From the NCBI GenBank assembly GCA_019243195.1, contig JAFAUQ010000149.1, positions 1 to 37,693 of the forward strand: 37,693 bases of DNA, given 5' to 3'. The stretch comes from Hyphomicrobiales bacterium (GTDB lineage Bacteria; Pseudomonadota; Alphaproteobacteria; Rhizobiales; Xanthobacteraceae). Below, piece after piece: positions 25,463 through 34,952 of the stretch; position 1 is the stretch's first letter, and every line of letters starts with the position of its first letter. A model generated the notes under the pieces. That model did not search any database, was not told the origin of the DNA, and saw nothing but the letters and a program-made list of their open reading frames with translations. A program made the translations under genes and the position numbers.

Positions 25463-26764
25463 TCACACATATTCATAGACCGTCCGCCCGCCGACGATAG
25501 TGCGCACCACCCGGCCCTGCAGGCGCGCCTCGTCGAACGGCGTGTTCTTGCATTTGGACTTGAGCGCGTCGGGGTCGAGCACCCAGGGCACATCGAGATC
25601 GATGACGATCATGTCGGCGGGCGCGCCCGGCCGCAGGGTCCCGCAGGGAAGCCCGAGCAATTCCGCCGGCCGGGTCGACATCGCCTTGATCAGCGTCGCT
25701 AACGGCAGGGCATCGTTGTGCACGAGACGCAGGCCGGCGGGCAGCATGGTCTCGAGCCCGATCGCCCCGGGCTCGGCTTCCGCGAACGGCAGGCGCTTGA
25801 CTTCGACGTCCTGCGGATTGTGATCGGACATGACGATGTCGATGAGCCCGGAGGCGAGCGCCTCGACCAGCGCGGCACGGTCGCTCTCGGCGCGCAGCGG
25901 CGGGGCGACCTTGAAGAAGGTGCGATAGGGGCCGATGTCGATCTCGTTCAAGGTGAGATGGTTGACCGAGGCTGCGGCGCTCACGGCGATGCCGCTCTGC
26001 TTGGCGTGGCGCAGCACCGCGAGCGATTCCTCGGAGGTGACTGAGGCGGCGTGATAGCGGCCGCCGGTCAAGGCCACGAGCCGCATGTCGCGTTCGAGCA
26101 TGACGGTCTCGGCCGCCTTGGGAATGCCGATGAGACCGAGGCGCGCGGCATACTCGCCTTCGTTCATCACGCCTTCGCCGACAAGGTTCGGGTCTTCGGT
26201 GTGGTGCACGACGAGGGCGTTGAAGTCGCGCGCATAGGTGAGCGCGCGCCGCATCACCTGCGCGTTAGTCACGCTCCTCGCGCCGTCGGTGAAGGCCACC
26301 GCGCCCGCCGCCTTGAGGAGGCCGATCTCGGCAAGTTCCTCTCCGCGCAGCTCCTTGGTGAGCGCGCCCATGGGATGCACGTGCACGATCGCGGTGTCGC
26401 GCGCGCGCCGCAGCACGAAATCGACGATCGCCGGGTCGTCGATCACCGGAGTGGTGTCGGGCTGGCAGACAATGGTGGTGACGCCGCCGACCGCGGCCGC
26501 CTGACTTGCCGAGGCGAGCGTCTCGCGGTGCTCCGCGCCCGGCTCGCCCACGAATGCGCGCATGTCGACGAGCCCGGGCGCAACCACGCGGCCGCGGCAG
26601 TCGACCACCTCGGTGCCTTCCGGCACGCCCGAGGCATGAATGCCGCGCTTGGCCTCGCGGATCACCCCATCGGCGATCAGCACGTCGCCTTCGATGTCGA
26701 GATCGCGCGACGGATCGACCACGCGGCCGTTGGCGAGCAGGATGGGACGGCGGTCGGAAAGCAT
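25463..26764 (-). CDS. pyrC: Dihydroorotase-like protein, probably non-catalytic (PyrC'/PyrX type)
   Basis: Related to class I dihydroorotases of pyrimidine synthesis. The 433-residue product keeps the amidohydrolase fold: RGRVVAPGLVDM at the first strand, GGVTTIVCQPDT, VVHHTEDPNL, IVMSDHNPQD and CKNTPFDEARLQGRV. In active enzymes the first strand reads GxxDxHxHxREPG. Here it is GLVDMRAFVGEPG, so both metal-binding His of HxH and the substrate-binding Arg are lost. This matches the inactive DHOase-like subunits that sit beside pyrB and stabilise aspartate transcarbamoylase in Pseudomonas-type systems. It lies just downstream of pyrB. ATG 26764 is used; a TTG at 26776 is possible. An active dihydroorotase would have to be encoded elsewhere. 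Confidence 0.9.
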   Translation of the reverse strand: MLSDRRPILLANGRVVDPSRDLDIEGDVLIADGVIREAKRGIHASGVPEGTEVVDCRGRVVAPGLVDMRAFVGEPGAEHRETLASASQAAAVGGVTTIVCQPDTTPVIDDPAIVDFVLRRARDTAIVHVHPMGALTKELRGEELAEIGLLKAAGAVAFTDGARSVTNAQVMRRALTYARDFNALVVHHTEDPNLVGEGVMNEGEYAARLGLIGIPKAAETVMLERDMRLVALTGGRYHAASVTSEESLAVLRHAKQSGIAVSAAASVNHLTLNEIDIGPYRTFFKVAPPLRAESDRAALVEALASGLIDIVMSDHNPQDVEVKRLPFAEAEPGAIGLETMLPAGLRLVHNDALPLATLIKAMSTRPAELLGLPCGTLRPGAPADMIVIDLDVPWVLDPDALKSKCKNTPFDEARLQGRVVRTIVGGRTVYEYV

Positions 26765-26789
26765 TGTGTCAGCCAACGGAGCGTGGGCA

Positions 26790-26908
26790 ATGGCGAATAG
26801 CGAATGGCGAATGATGAGTAGTGAGTGGTGAATCGAGCGCAGGAATTCCGATGTTCATTTTTCTTTTCACTATTCGCCACTCACCATGCACCACTCACTA
26901 CTCACCCA
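26790..26908. repeat. Palindromic repeat between pyrB and the pyrC-like gene
   Basis: The left part has GGCGAATAGCGAATGGCGAA then GATGAGTAGTGAGTGGTGA; the right part has CACTATTCGCCACTCACCAT then CACCACTCACTACTCACCC. The two halves pair as an imperfect inverted repeat of about 119 bp. It interrupts what is otherwise a pyrB-pyrC operon and is a third or fourth repeat family in this window. Confidence 0.8.
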
Positions 26909-26913
26909 TTACC

Positions 26914-27867
26914 TCACGCGTTCGGCAGCGTGCGCGACAAGGCTTCGAGCGCCGCCATGCGCACGGCAACGCCCATCTCGACCTGCTCGCGGATGAGCGA
27001 CTGCGCGCCGTCGGCGACCGCGGTGTCGATCTCGACGCCTCGGTTCATCGGCCCGGGATGCATGACGAGCGCGTTCGGCTTGGCGTAGGCGAGCTTCTTC
27101 TGATCGAGTCCGTAGTAGTGGAAATATTCCTGCACCGAGGGAACGAACGAGCCGTTCATGCGCTCGCGCTGAAGACGGAGCATCATCACAATATCGGCAC
27201 CGGCAAGGCCTTCGCGCATGTCGCGGTACACCTCGACGCCGAAGCGCTCGATGCCCGGCGGCAGCAGGGTCGAGGGCGCGACCACGCGCACCCGCGCGCC
27301 AAGCGTGTTGAGCAGGATGATGTTCGAGCGCGCGACGCGCGAATGCAAAATGTCGCCGCAGATGGCGACCAGCAGCCGCTCGATGCGCCCCTTGTTGCGC
27401 CGGATGGTGAGTGCATCGAGCAAAGCTTGCGTCGGGTGCTCATGCGCGCCGTCGCCGGCGTTGATCACCGCGCAGTCGACTTTCTGCGCCAGCAATTCGA
27501 CGGCGCCGGAGGCGTGGTGACGCACCACCAGGATGTCCGGATGCATGGCGTTGAGCGTCATCGCGGTGTCGATGAGCGTCTCGCCCTTGCGGATCGAGGA
27601 CGTGCTCACCGCCATGTTCATCACGTCGGCGCCGAGCCGTTTGCCGGCGAGTTCGAACGACGATTGGGTGCGCGTCGAGGCCTCGAAGAACAGGTTGATC
27701 TGGGTGCGGCCGCGCAGCGAGGCGCGCTTTTTCTCGATTTGCCGGTTGAGATCGACGAACTCCTCGGCGAGATCGAGCAGGCCGCTGATCTCCTCGCGCG
27801 AAAGGCCTTCGATCCCCAACAGGTGCCGGCGGTTGAGGACGAACGAAGGGCGCGGGGCGATGTTCAT
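26914..27867 (-). CDS. pyrB: Aspartate carbamoyltransferase catalytic subunit
   Basis: Condenses carbamoyl phosphate with aspartate in pyrimidine synthesis. The 317-residue product is of normal length. It has the carbamoyl-phosphate site [23 protein letters not shown] (about 59-81), [32 protein letters not shown] in the aspartate domain, and [16 protein letters not shown]. The final Arg of the usual STRTR motif is Gln here, a variation I would check across relatives before calling it unusual. No regulatory PyrI is nearby; the adjacent DHOase-like protein is the likely partner. Confidence 0.96.
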   Translation of the reverse strand: MNIAPRPSFVLNRRHLLGIEGLSREEISGLLDLAEEFVDLNRQIEKKRASLRGRTQINLFFEASTRTQSSFELAGKRLGADVMNMAVSTSSIRKGETLIDTAMTLNAMHPDILVVRHHASGAVELLAQKVDCAVINAGDGAHEHPTQALLDALTIRRNKGRIERLLVAICGDILHSRVARSNIILLNTLGARVRVVAPSTLLPPGIERFGVEVYRDMREGLAGADIVMMLRLQRERMNGSFVPSVQEYFHYYGLDQKKLAYAKPNALVMHPGPMNRGVEIDTAVADGAQSLIREQVEMGVAVRMAALEALSRTLPNA

Positions 27868-27977
27868 TAAAGCCGGTTCTATACGGGGAGTCGGGGGACA
27901 GGGAAAGGACGTAGTTGCCGCGGTCCACAGGGCCGGCGGCGGCGCGCGTGGTAGGCTTCGGGCACGGAGACAGAGCC

Positions 27978-29618
27978 ATGATCGCGCCGTTCGAGACCCA
28001 CGCGGTGGTCAACCAGTCGCCCCCGTTCGAGGATCTCGATCTTTTCGCCTTCGATCGGCCCTTGCAGGATGCGCTCGCCGCCAATGGCGCGTGTGGAGAG
28101 GCAGCGGCGCTTTCCGCCTTCGGCCGCCGCTACGGTTCGGCCGAAATGCTGGAGGAGGCGCGGCGCGCCAATGAAAACCCGCCCAAGCTTGCAAGTTTCG
28201 ACCGCAAAGGCTTTCGCCGCGACACGGTCGAGTTCCACCCCGCCTATCACCGCCTCATGAGCGAGAGCATCGCGGTCGGCGTGCACGCCTCGACTTGGCG
28301 CGCCGACGGCAGCCGCGCCGCCGCGCCCGCCGAAGTCTCACGCGCGGCCCGCTTCTACATGGCGAACCAGGTCGAGGCGGGCCACTGCTGCCCGATCACC
28401 ATGACGCGGGCGTCGGTCGCCGCGCTCGCGGCGGAGCCGGCGTTGCGCGACCGCTTCATCGGCAAAATCCTCTACCGGACCTACGACCCGAGCTTTCGGC
28501 CGGCAGCGGATAAGACCGGCCTGACGGTCGGCATGGGCATGACCGAGAAGCAGGGCGGCACCGACGTGCGCGCCAATACCACGCGCGCCGTACCCGCGGA
28601 CGAGGGTTATCTCATCACCGGCCACAAATGGTTCCTCTCCGCGCCCATGTGCGATGCGTTCCTGGTGCTGGCGCAGGCGCCCGGCGGCCTCACGTGTTTT
28701 TTGATGCCGCGGTTTCGTCCCGACGGCTCAGTGAATGCGCTGCGTCTGCAGCGCCTCAAGGACAAGCTTGGCAACCGTTCCAATGCCTCGGCCGAGGTGG
28801 AGTTCGCCGACGCCTTTGCCTGGCGCGTCGGCGAGGAGGGCAGGGGCGTGCGCACCATCATCGAAATGGTGCAGCTCACAAGGCTCGACTGCGCGCTCGG
28901 TTCGGCCGGCCTTATGCGCATGGCGCTCGCTCAATCGGTGCACCACGCGCGTCACCGCAGCGTGTTCCAGCGCCGCCTCGCCGACCAGCCGATGATGCGC
29001 AGCGTGCTCGCGGATCTCGCGCTCGAAATGGAAGCCGCGGTCGCGTTGGTGATGCGGCTCGCCCGCTCGTTCGATCACTCCGACCAGCCGGCCGAGGCGG
29101 CGCGGGCGCGCCTGCTCACCCCGGCGGTCAAATATTTCGTGTGCAAGACGGCGCCCGGCTTCATCTATGAGACGATGGAGTGCCTGGGCGGCAACGGCTA
29201 CGTGGAGGAGGCGCCGCTCGCGCGGCTCTATCGCGAGGCGCCGGTCAACGCCATCTGGGAAGGCTCGGGCAACGTCATGTGCCTCGACGTGCTGCGTGCG
29301 CTTTCGCGCGAGGGCGAGGCCAGCCGTCATCTGATCGAGACATTGGCGGGCGAAACGGCCGAGTTGCCAGGCGCTGCGCAAGCCGCGGGGTTCGTTGCCA
29401 ACGCACTGACGGAGCACGAGGCGGAAGCTAAGGCGCGGCGCGCGGTCGAGCACCTGGCGCAGCTCGCGGCTACGGCCGCGCTTGCCGAGACCGCGCCGGC
29501 GGCCGCCGAAATATTTGCTCGCGCTCGCCTGAGCGAGCCGCGTGGCGCGACTTACGGCACCGCGGCGCTCGAATCTGCCGATCTCAACGCGCTGGTCGAG
29601 CGCGCGCTGCCGATGTAG
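27978..29618 (+). CDS. Acyl-CoA dehydrogenase, AidB/isovaleryl-CoA dehydrogenase-like
   Basis: A 546-residue flavoprotein of the acyl-CoA dehydrogenase superfamily. The N-terminal extension ([21 protein letters not shown]) and the length of about 540 are typical of the AidB branch. The FAD/substrate signature [17 protein letters not shown] is near residue 187, then [18 protein letters not shown] and [18 protein letters not shown]. The C-terminal domain has [46 protein letters not shown]. AidB proteins are linked to the adaptive response to DNA alkylation, although many homologues act in acyl-CoA metabolism, so no symbol is assigned. Start ATG 27978 has GGAG upstream; the frame is open to 27915 without a better start. 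It stands alone on its strand, divergent from pyrB. Confidence 0.9.
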   Translation: MIAPFETHAVVNQSPPFEDLDLFAFDRPLQDALAANGACGEAAALSAFGRRYGSAEMLEEARRANENPPKLASFDRKGFRRDTVEFHPAYHRLMSESIAVGVHASTWRADGSRAAAPAEVSRAARFYMANQVEAGHCCPITMTRASVAALAAEPALRDRFIGKILYRTYDPSFRPAADKTGLTVGMGMTEKQGGTDVRANTTRAVPADEGYLITGHKWFLSAPMCDAFLVLAQAPGGLTCFLMPRFRPDGSVNALRLQRLKDKLGNRSNASAEVEFADAFAWRVGEEGRGVRTIIEMVQLTRLDCALGSAGLMRMALAQSVHHARHRSVFQRRLADQPMMRSVLADLALEMEAAVALVMRLARSFDHSDQPAEAARARLLTPAVKYFVCKTAPGFIYETMECLGGNGYVEEAPLARLYREAPVNAIWEGSGNVMCLDVLRALSREGEASRHLIETLAGETAELPGAAQAAGFVANALTEHEAEAKARRAVEHLAQLAATAALAETAPAAAEIFARARLSEPRGATYGTAALESADLNALVERALPM

Positions 29619-29622
29619 CCCG

Positions 29623-30036
29623 TCACGCCAGCACCCGGATGCACGGCCGCTCGCCCGGATCGACTTCGACCAGCGCCCCGTCCGGGATCGCCGCGGTGAT
29701 GTCCAGGTCGAACCCTGAGATCATGGTGAAATCGGCGAGCGCCGCGCCCTGCACCATGATTGGATTGACGGCGTTGAGCACCAGGGCGGCCGGCATTATC
29801 CCGCGCGCGGTCATCTCGTGCAGCATCCAGGCGGTGGCGACACCGCCTTTGGCGGCGTCGAGCACGAGCACGCGGCCAAGGAAGCTCTGGCCGGCGAGCT
29901 TGTGCTCGGGGCGGGAGAATACACCGCGCACCCGGTCGAGATCATAGCGCGCGGAAAATCCGTCCTTGGCGACCAGCGCCTGCCCGCGCACAAGCCGTCC
30001 CATCCCGGCGCGGGCATAATGCACGATGGCGCTCAC
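29623..30036 (-). CDS. Aconitase X swivelling (small) subunit, DUF126
   Basis: The 137-residue small subunit of a two-part aconitase-X enzyme. It starts with GTG at 30034-30036, overlapping the stop of the large-subunit gene (GTGA), so translation is coupled. Recognisable DUF126 features are GQALVAKDGFSARYDLDRVRG, HKLAGQSFLGRVLVLDAAKGGVATAWMLHEM, and NPIMVQGAALADFTMISGFD ending in GALVEVDPGERPCIRV. Upstream frame extension is a shadow of the large subunit. It is expected to close over the iron-sulfur active site of the partner. Confidence 0.9.
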   Translation of the reverse strand: MSAIVHYARAGMGRLVRGQALVAKDGFSARYDLDRVRGVFSRPEHKLAGQSFLGRVLVLDAAKGGVATAWMLHEMTARGIMPAALVLNAVNPIMVQGAALADFTMISGFDLDITAAIPDGALVEVDPGERPCIRVLA

Positions 30037-31274
30037 GGGCCGATGCGCCCGCCCGCGCAGGCGGTCTCGACACACACTGCCATGCTCATGAGCACGGGCC
30101 GGTAGCCGTAGCCGCCGAGGATGTTGGTGAGCTTTGCCGAGTTGGTGGCGAGCCGCTGCCAGCCGTTCGCCTCGCGCACTTCCCGCGCATAGCTTTGATA
30201 AAAGCACATGCCGGCGAGCACGGTGCCGCCCGCGGCCTCGATGCGGGCGGTGAGCCCGAGGCGATCGGCGTCGGGCTTGACCTGCGGGCTCGTGACCGCG
30301 AGCAGCGGGATCGTGGCGTGCCGTCCATCCAGCAGGTCGGCGAGTTGGCGCATCTCGATCAAACTCAGCTGCGGCGCCGAGAACACCACCACGTCGACGG
30401 CACCGATATCCCGCGTATAGCTCTGCTGAAAGGCGCGGATGTCAGCTTCGCCCACATCGCGCGTGTGCATGGTCGGCGAAGCGACGTCCTCGAGTCGCTG
30501 CGCCTCCGGCGTGATCCCGACCATGTGGAACAGCGCAACCGATCCGTAGCTCGCGAGCGCGGCCCCGAAGTGTTTCATTTCGTCCGACGTAGGCACGCGA
30601 TCGACCCCGACCACGGCCGGCACTTGCCAGTAATCGCCGGCGAGGCGTCCGACGATGCCGCCGAGCGCGCCCCATTCGTCGAGTTCGCGCGGGCTAAACC
30701 CGACGCGCACGAGCAGGGTGGCGCGCCGGTGCGCATCGAGATGGAAGCCATAGCGCGGCGTGCGGCCGGTGAGCCCGGCGCCCAGCGCCGACGGGCCGCC
30801 CTCGAAATTCGACCGCGCGCCGCACACGCTGTTGGAATAGATGACGACCCCGGTGTCGCCGTAGGCCACGTGCTCCCCGCGCACCGGCGGCATGATGGTC
30901 TGGTAGTTGATGCAGGTGTCGGTCATCAGCACGCCGAGCGCCTCGAAAACCGCGATCGCGCGCTGCTCGCGTTCGAGCATCCACGGCTGCTGCTTGAGTC
31001 GCGCCGCCGCGGCGAAGTCGGTGCCCCGCGGGTCGCTGATGGTGGGGATGCGCACGCGCCGCTGATCGGGCGGCAGCCTGGTCCAACCCTCGAGCCACGC
31101 GACGCCCGCCTCGCCGAGGGATTCCGTGTCGGCCATGATGTGCGCCTGGCTCACGGGCACGAAATCGGCCGCGCCAAGATAGCTGCCAACCTTGATCTGA
31201 TGCTCGATCGCCCACTGGCGCAGCGGGCCGAACGCGCCCGCCCGCATCGCCTGCTCTTCGTCGGTGAGATTCAC
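30033..31274 (-). CDS. Aconitase X catalytic (large) subunit, DUF521
   Basis: The 413-residue catalytic subunit of aconitase X. Family features are LTDEEQAMRAGAFGPLRQWAIE, SQAHIMADTESLGEAGVAWLE, TISDPRGTDFAAAARL and CINYQTIMPPVRGEHVAYGDTGVVIYSNSVCGARSNFEGGPSA. These include the cysteines expected to hold the iron-sulfur cluster, together with a late CVETACAGG segment. Characterised bacterial enzymes are cis-3-hydroxy-L-proline dehydratases, while archaeal ones act on phosphomevalonate. A hydroxyproline role is the more likely here, but no proline-catabolic neighbour (transporter, racemase, reductase) is present to confirm it. It is the first gene of a two-gene operon. Confidence 0.9.
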   Translation of the reverse strand: MNLTDEEQAMRAGAFGPLRQWAIEHQIKVGSYLGAADFVPVSQAHIMADTESLGEAGVAWLEGWTRLPPDQRRVRIPTISDPRGTDFAAAARLKQQPWMLEREQRAIAVFEALGVLMTDTCINYQTIMPPVRGEHVAYGDTGVVIYSNSVCGARSNFEGGPSALGAGLTGRTPRYGFHLDAHRRATLLVRVGFSPRELDEWGALGGIVGRLAGDYWQVPAVVGVDRVPTSDEMKHFGAALASYGSVALFHMVGITPEAQRLEDVASPTMHTRDVGEADIRAFQQSYTRDIGAVDVVVFSAPQLSLIEMRQLADLLDGRHATIPLLAVTSPQVKPDADRLGLTARIEAAGGTVLAGMCFYQSYAREVREANGWQRLATNSAKLTNILGGYGYRPVLMSMAVCVETACAGGRIGP

Positions 31275-31353
31275 GCGAGGCCGTCACATCGCGGTCAGTT
31301 CGGCAGCCGCAGATCGGTTCATTTGTTCACCACCTCGGAACTGAGAGCCCACT

Positions 31354-31827
31354 TTAGCCAAGCCGCGCGAGCCGATCGAGCGCCCCCTGCAGGATGTAAG
31401 CCGCGGCGTGCTGGTCGATCACCGCGGCCCGCTTCGCGCGGCTCGCATTGCCGGCGATGAGTTCGCGCTCGACCGCGGCGGTCGAGAGGCGTTCGTCCCA
31501 CAGGGCGATCGGCAGCTCGGTGCGGCGGGCGAGATTGCGGGCAAAGGCGCGGGTCGATTGCGCGCGCGGGCCCTCCGAACCATCCATGTTGATCGGCAGC
31601 CCGAGCACGAAGCCGACCGCCCGGCGTTCGGCCGCGAGAGCGAGCAGCCGCGCGGCGTCGGCTGCAAAGGCTTTGCGGACGATGGTCTCGACCCCGGTGG
31701 CGAGCCGGCGATCCGGGTCCGACGTGGCGATCCCGATGGTTTTGGTGCCGAGATCGAGCCCGATCAATGCGCCGCGCGGCGGCCAATGCGCGGCCGCTTC
31801 GACCAGATCGAGAATGGGGGCGGGCAT
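31354..31827 (-). CDS. ruvX: Putative pre-16S rRNA nuclease / Holliday junction resolvase-like RuvX (YqgF)
   Basis: RNase H-fold protein implicated in 16S rRNA 5' maturation. The 157-residue product has [19 protein letters not shown] with the first catalytic Asp (about residues 19-37), [39 protein letters not shown] with the catalytic Glu, and [14 protein letters not shown] with the last Asp. Length and all motifs are normal. It is divergent from the UPF0173-gatCA cluster, with which it is commonly associated in Rhizobiales. Confidence 0.95.
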   Translation of the reverse strand: MPAPILDLVEAAAHWPPRGALIGLDLGTKTIGIATSDPDRRLATGVETIVRKAFAADAARLLALAAERRAVGFVLGLPINMDGSEGPRAQSTRAFARNLARRTELPIALWDERLSTAAVERELIAGNASRAKRAAVIDQHAAAYILQGALDRLARLG

Positions 31828-31932
31828 TCGCGAGGCCTATCACGCAGTCCGGAACGGGCCAACGTGGTTGCTCCTGCGGTAGGCGGGTCTCTATGGTCCT
31901 GGCGGACCTCCCGCTCATCACGGAACCCCGCC

Positions 31933-32631
31933 ATGCAGATCACCTGGTACGGCCATTCCGCCTTCCGTTTGGACTTTGCCGGCAAGGCAGTCCTGATCGA
32001 TCCGTTCTTCACTGGTAACCCCGCCTTCGTCTCCGACAAGGCCGCGGCCACCAAGGGGGTCACGCACATCGTCCTCACTCACGGCCATGCCGACCACGTG
32101 GGCGATGCCCTCGACATTGCGCAATCGACCGGCGCGCCGGTGATCACCAACTACGATCTGTGCATGTGGCTTGCCGCCAAAGGCCTGCAGAAATTCGACC
32201 CGATGAACACCGGCGGCACGACCGACCAGGGCGGCTTTACCGTGACCTTGGTGCGCGCCGACCATTCCTCCGGGGATATCAAGGACGGCGTGCCGATTTA
32301 TCTCGGCAATCCATGCGGCGCGATCATCAAGGCGCCGGGCGAGCCGACCGTCTATCACATGGGAGATACCGATGTGTTCGGCGACATGGGGCTGATCAAC
32401 GAGTTGTACGAGCCGAAAATCGCGATGGTGCCGATCGGCGATCGCTTCACCATGAGCCCGTCGTCGGCAGCCTTCGCGGTGAAGCGTTTCTTTAAGCTCG
32501 ACGCGGTGATCCCGTGCCACTATGGCTCCTTCCCGATCATCGCGCCGACCGCCGACGCTTTCGTCGCCGCGATGAAGGGCCATTCCACCACGGTGATCGT
32601 CCCCGAGAAGGGCAAGGCGGTCGGGGTCTAA
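31933..32631 (+). CDS. UPF0173 metal-dependent hydrolase (metallo-beta-lactamase fold)
   Basis: A 232-residue cytoplasmic hydrolase of unknown substrate. It has the N-terminal [11 protein letters not shown], the zinc-binding HxHxDH motif [11 protein letters not shown] (His50, His52, Asp54, His55), a central VRADHSSG, the [13 protein letters not shown] strand with a metal-bridging Asp, and a late CHYGSFPI. Length matches UPF0173. The frame is open far upstream, but ATG 31933 starts the conserved sequence. Only 9 bp separate it from gatC, so it probably shares that transcript. Confidence 0.93.
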   Translation: MQITWYGHSAFRLDFAGKAVLIDPFFTGNPAFVSDKAAATKGVTHIVLTHGHADHVGDALDIAQSTGAPVITNYDLCMWLAAKGLQKFDPMNTGGTTDQGGFTVTLVRADHSSGDIKDGVPIYLGNPCGAIIKAPGEPTVYHMGDTDVFGDMGLINELYEPKIAMVPIGDRFTMSPSSAAFAVKRFFKLDAVIPCHYGSFPIIAPTADAFVAAMKGHSTTVIVPEKGKAVGV

Positions 32632-32640
32632 GGAGTCAAA

Positions 32641-32928
32641 ATGTCGGTCGATGCCAAGACCGTGCGCGACATCGCGCATCTCGCTCGCATCGCGGTCAAC
32701 GACGACGAGATCGAACATCTGCAGGGTGAGTTGAACGCGATCCTTGCCTTCGTCGAGCAGCTCGCAGAGGTCGACGTAACCGGCGTCGAGCCGATGACCT
32801 CGGTCACGCCCATGGCGATGAAGCAGCGGCCCGACGTGGTCACCGACGGCGGCGACCCGGTGGCGATCCTTCAGAACGCGCCGGCGCGCGAGGGCGACTA
32901 TTTCGTCGTCCCGAAAGTGGTCGAGTGA
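32641..32928 (+). CDS. gatC: Aspartyl/glutamyl-tRNA amidotransferase subunit C
   Basis: Small subunit of GatCAB, which converts Glu-tRNA(Gln) and Asp-tRNA(Asn) to their amides. The 95-residue product has the family motifs [28 protein letters not shown] and [12 protein letters not shown], ending [13 protein letters not shown]. The ribosome binding site AAGGAG is 5 nt upstream of the ATG. It is separated from gatA by an 82-bp hairpin-rich spacer. Confidence 0.96.
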   Translation: MSVDAKTVRDIAHLARIAVNDDEIEHLQGELNAILAFVEQLAEVDVTGVEPMTSVTPMAMKQRPDVVTDGGDPVAILQNAPAREGDYFVVPKVVE

Positions 32929-32993
32929 TGCGCGGAGCGCATCATTCGACCATCCTCGGGCGACCTCGGACACCGTCCGAGGGAGACCCGAGG
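32927..32993. repeat. Two hairpins in the gatC-gatA spacer
   Basis: A perfect stem GATGCGC/GCGCATC (32927-32943, 3-nt loop) overlaps the gatC stop codon. A nested stem follows: CCTCGGG (32954-32960) with CCCGAGG (32987-32993) outside, and CCTCGGA (32964-32970) with TCCGAGG (32976-32982) inside. There is no T-run, so it is more likely an mRNA-structure element or dispersed repeat than a terminator. Confidence 0.8.
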
Positions 32994-33010
32994 ATCTCAG
33001 GATTTAACCT

Positions 33011-34486
33011 GTGACCGATCTGACGGCCCTTACGATCACCGCAGCGCAAGATGGATTGCGGCGCAAGGAGTTCACCGCAGTCGAACTTGCCGACGCGCAT
33101 CTTACCGCGATGGAGCGGGCGCGCGGGCTTAATGCCTTTGTGCTCGAGACGCCCGAGCGCGCACGGGAGATGGCAAAGGCTTCCGACGCGCGGCGCGCTG
33201 CCGGAAACGCGCGGCCGCTCGAAGGGATACCAGTTGCCGTCAAGGACATGTTCTGCACGCAAGGTGTGCGCACCACCGCGTGCAGCCGCATCCTCGAGCC
33301 GTTCGTCCCGACCTACGAGTCGACGGTCACATCGAACCTGTGGCGCGACGGCGCGGTGCTCCTGGGCAAGACCAACAACGACGAGTTCGCCATGGGCTCG
33401 TCCAACGAAACCTCCTGCTTCGGACCGGTGATTTCGCCCTGGCGGCGCAAGGGCGCAAATACGCATCTCGTCCCCGGCGGCTCGTCGGGCGGCTCCGCGG
33501 CGGCAGTCGCCGCGTTTCTCGCGCCCGGGGCGACCGGAACAGACACCGGCGGCTCGATCCGCCAGCCGGCCGCTTTCACCGGTGTGGTCGGGCTCAAGCC
33601 GACTTACGGGCGCTGCTCGCGCTGGGGCATCGTCGCCTTCGCTTCCTCGCTCGATCAGGCGGGGCCGTTCGCGCGCAGCGTCGCCGATGCGGCGCTCCTG
33701 CTGCGCTCGATGGCCGGCCACGACCTGAAGGATACGACCTCGGCGGATCGCCCGGTCCCTGATTATCCGGCGGCGGTCGGGCGTTCCGTCAACCGCATGC
33801 GCATCGGCATCCCAAAGGAATACCGGTTCGACGGCATGCCGGCGGAAATCGAGGCGTTATGGGAGAAGGGCAGGGCATGGCTGACGGAAGCGGGCGCGGA
33901 GATGATTGACGTGTCGCTGCCGCACACGAAGTACGCGCTGCCCGCTTATTATATTGTGAACCCCGCCGAGGCCTCGTCGAACCTCGCCCGCTATGACGGC
34001 GTGCGCTACGGCCTGCGCGCTCCCGGCGGCGAGGTCATCGACATGTACGAGCACACCCGCGCCGAAGGTTTCGGCAAGGAGGTGGTCCGGCGCGTGATGA
34101 TCGGCACCTACGTGCTGTCGGCCGGCTACCAGGACGCTTATTATGTGCACGCCCAGCGGGTTCGCACGCTGGTCAAGAAAGACTTCGAGAACTGTTTCGC
34201 GGCGGGCATCGACGCCATGCTCACGCCGGCGACGCCGTCCGCGGCATTCGGGGTGGGCGAGAAGTCCAGTGGCGACCCAGTCGAAATGTATCGCAACGAC
34301 CTTTTCACCGTGACGGTGAACATGGCGGGACTTCCGGGGATCGTCGTGCCGGCCGGACTCGACGGGCAGGGGCTGCCGCTCGGGTTGCAGGTGATCGGCC
34401 GGCCCTTCGACGAGGAGACCCTATTCTCGCTCGGCGCCGTTATTGAAAAGGCGGCCGGCACCTTTGCTCCGGAACGGTGGTGGTAA
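33011..34486 (+). CDS. gatA: Aspartyl/glutamyl-tRNA amidotransferase subunit A
   Basis: Glutaminase subunit of GatCAB, an amidase-signature enzyme that supplies ammonia for transamidation. The 491-residue product has normal length. The Lys of VAVKDMF (about residue 79) and the Gly/Ser-rich amidase signature [15 protein letters not shown] with [15 protein letters not shown] provide the Ser-cisSer-Lys triad. The C-terminus [25 protein letters not shown] is typical. The start is GTG at 33011. gatB is displaced from gatA by ~1.2 kb holding a toxin-antitoxin-like pair and a hypothetical gene. Confidence 0.97.
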   Translation: MTDLTALTITAAQDGLRRKEFTAVELADAHLTAMERARGLNAFVLETPERAREMAKASDARRAAGNARPLEGIPVAVKDMFCTQGVRTTACSRILEPFVPTYESTVTSNLWRDGAVLLGKTNNDEFAMGSSNETSCFGPVISPWRRKGANTHLVPGGSSGGSAAAVAAFLAPGATGTDTGGSIRQPAAFTGVVGLKPTYGRCSRWGIVAFASSLDQAGPFARSVADAALLLRSMAGHDLKDTTSADRPVPDYPAAVGRSVNRMRIGIPKEYRFDGMPAEIEALWEKGRAWLTEAGAEMIDVSLPHTKYALPAYYIVNPAEASSNLARYDGVRYGLRAPGGEVIDMYEHTRAEGFGKEVVRRVMIGTYVLSAGYQDAYYVHAQRVRTLVKKDFENCFAAGIDAMLTPATPSAAFGVGEKSSGDPVEMYRNDLFTVTVNMAGLPGIVVPAGLDGQGLPLGLQVIGRPFDEETLFSLGAVIEKAAGTFAPERWW

Positions 34487-34521
34487 CCATCGGCTTGACA
34501 CCCGAGGCGCCACAGGAGCAG

Positions 34522-34543
34522 TGTGTGTAACTAGATACACACA
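34522..34543. promoter_or_regulatory. Palindromic operator upstream of the DUF7662/PIN pair
   Basis: Perfect 8-bp arms TGTGTGTA (34522-34529) and TACACACA (34536-34543) flank ACTAGA with a CTAG centre, so 20 of 22 positions are dyad-symmetric. It ends 10 bp before the start codon and 21 bp past a consensus -35 TTGACA (34495-34500), though no clear -10 is seen. The placement fits autoregulation by the first gene product, as in type II toxin-antitoxin operons. Confidence 0.65.
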
Positions 34544-34553
34544 TAGAGGCAAG

Positions 34554-34952
34554 ATGACGAAATACGCGCCGCTCGGGGATTACTTGCAAAAGCAGCGCGG
34601 TTGCGAGGTCCGAATGACGTTCGCGCAGATCGAACGGGTTATCGGGGGAAAGTTGCCCCCGTCGCAGCATACTCGGGCGTGGTGGAGCAATAACCCGTGG
34701 AACAACGTCATGACCAAGGTATGGCTCGACGCCGGCTTCATCACCGAGCAGGTGGACATCGAAGGGCGGAAACTCGTCTTCCGCCGCGTCGCTAAGGAGC
34801 ACACTCCCATGGAACATTTTGAAGAAGCGCCGCAGAAGCCATTTGCGCCCGGCCGCCATCCGTTGTTTGGCGCGCTCAAGGGGCTCATCCGCATCCCCCC
34901 GGGAACCGACCTGACGCAGCCGGCCGACCCCGAATGGGGAAAGAATGCCTGA
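34554..34952 (+). CDS. DUF7662-like protein, putative antitoxin of the adjacent PIN toxin
   Basis: A 132-residue protein. Residues 1-80 (KYAPLGDYLQKQ, MTFAQIERVIGGKLPPS, WWSNNPWNNVMTKVWLDAGF, GRKLVFRRV) fit the small DUF7662 domain, a winged-helix-looking module often found alone or fused to restriction or regulatory domains. The C-terminal ~50 residues (EHTPMEHFEEAPQKPFAPGRHPLFGALKGLIRIPP) are Pro-rich and look flexible, as antitoxin tails that wrap the toxin do. The ATG has AGAGG upstream. Its end overlaps the PIN-domain gene by 8 bp, and a palindrome lies just before it. Antitoxin function is inferred from this arrangement; known VapB partners are usually AbrB-, RHH- or Phd-type, so this would be atypical. 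Confidence 0.75.
   Translation: MTKYAPLGDYLQKQRGCEVRMTFAQIERVIGGKLPPSQHTRAWWSNNPWNNVMTKVWLDAGFITEQVDIEGRKLVFRRVAKEHTPMEHFEEAPQKPFAPGRHPLFGALKGLIRIPPGTDLTQPADPEWGKNA

Noticed and set aside
27868-27977. Upstream extension of the acyl-CoA dehydrogenase to 27915
   Set aside because: No ribosome binding site; ATG 27978 has GGAG upstream and begins the family's N-terminal sequence.
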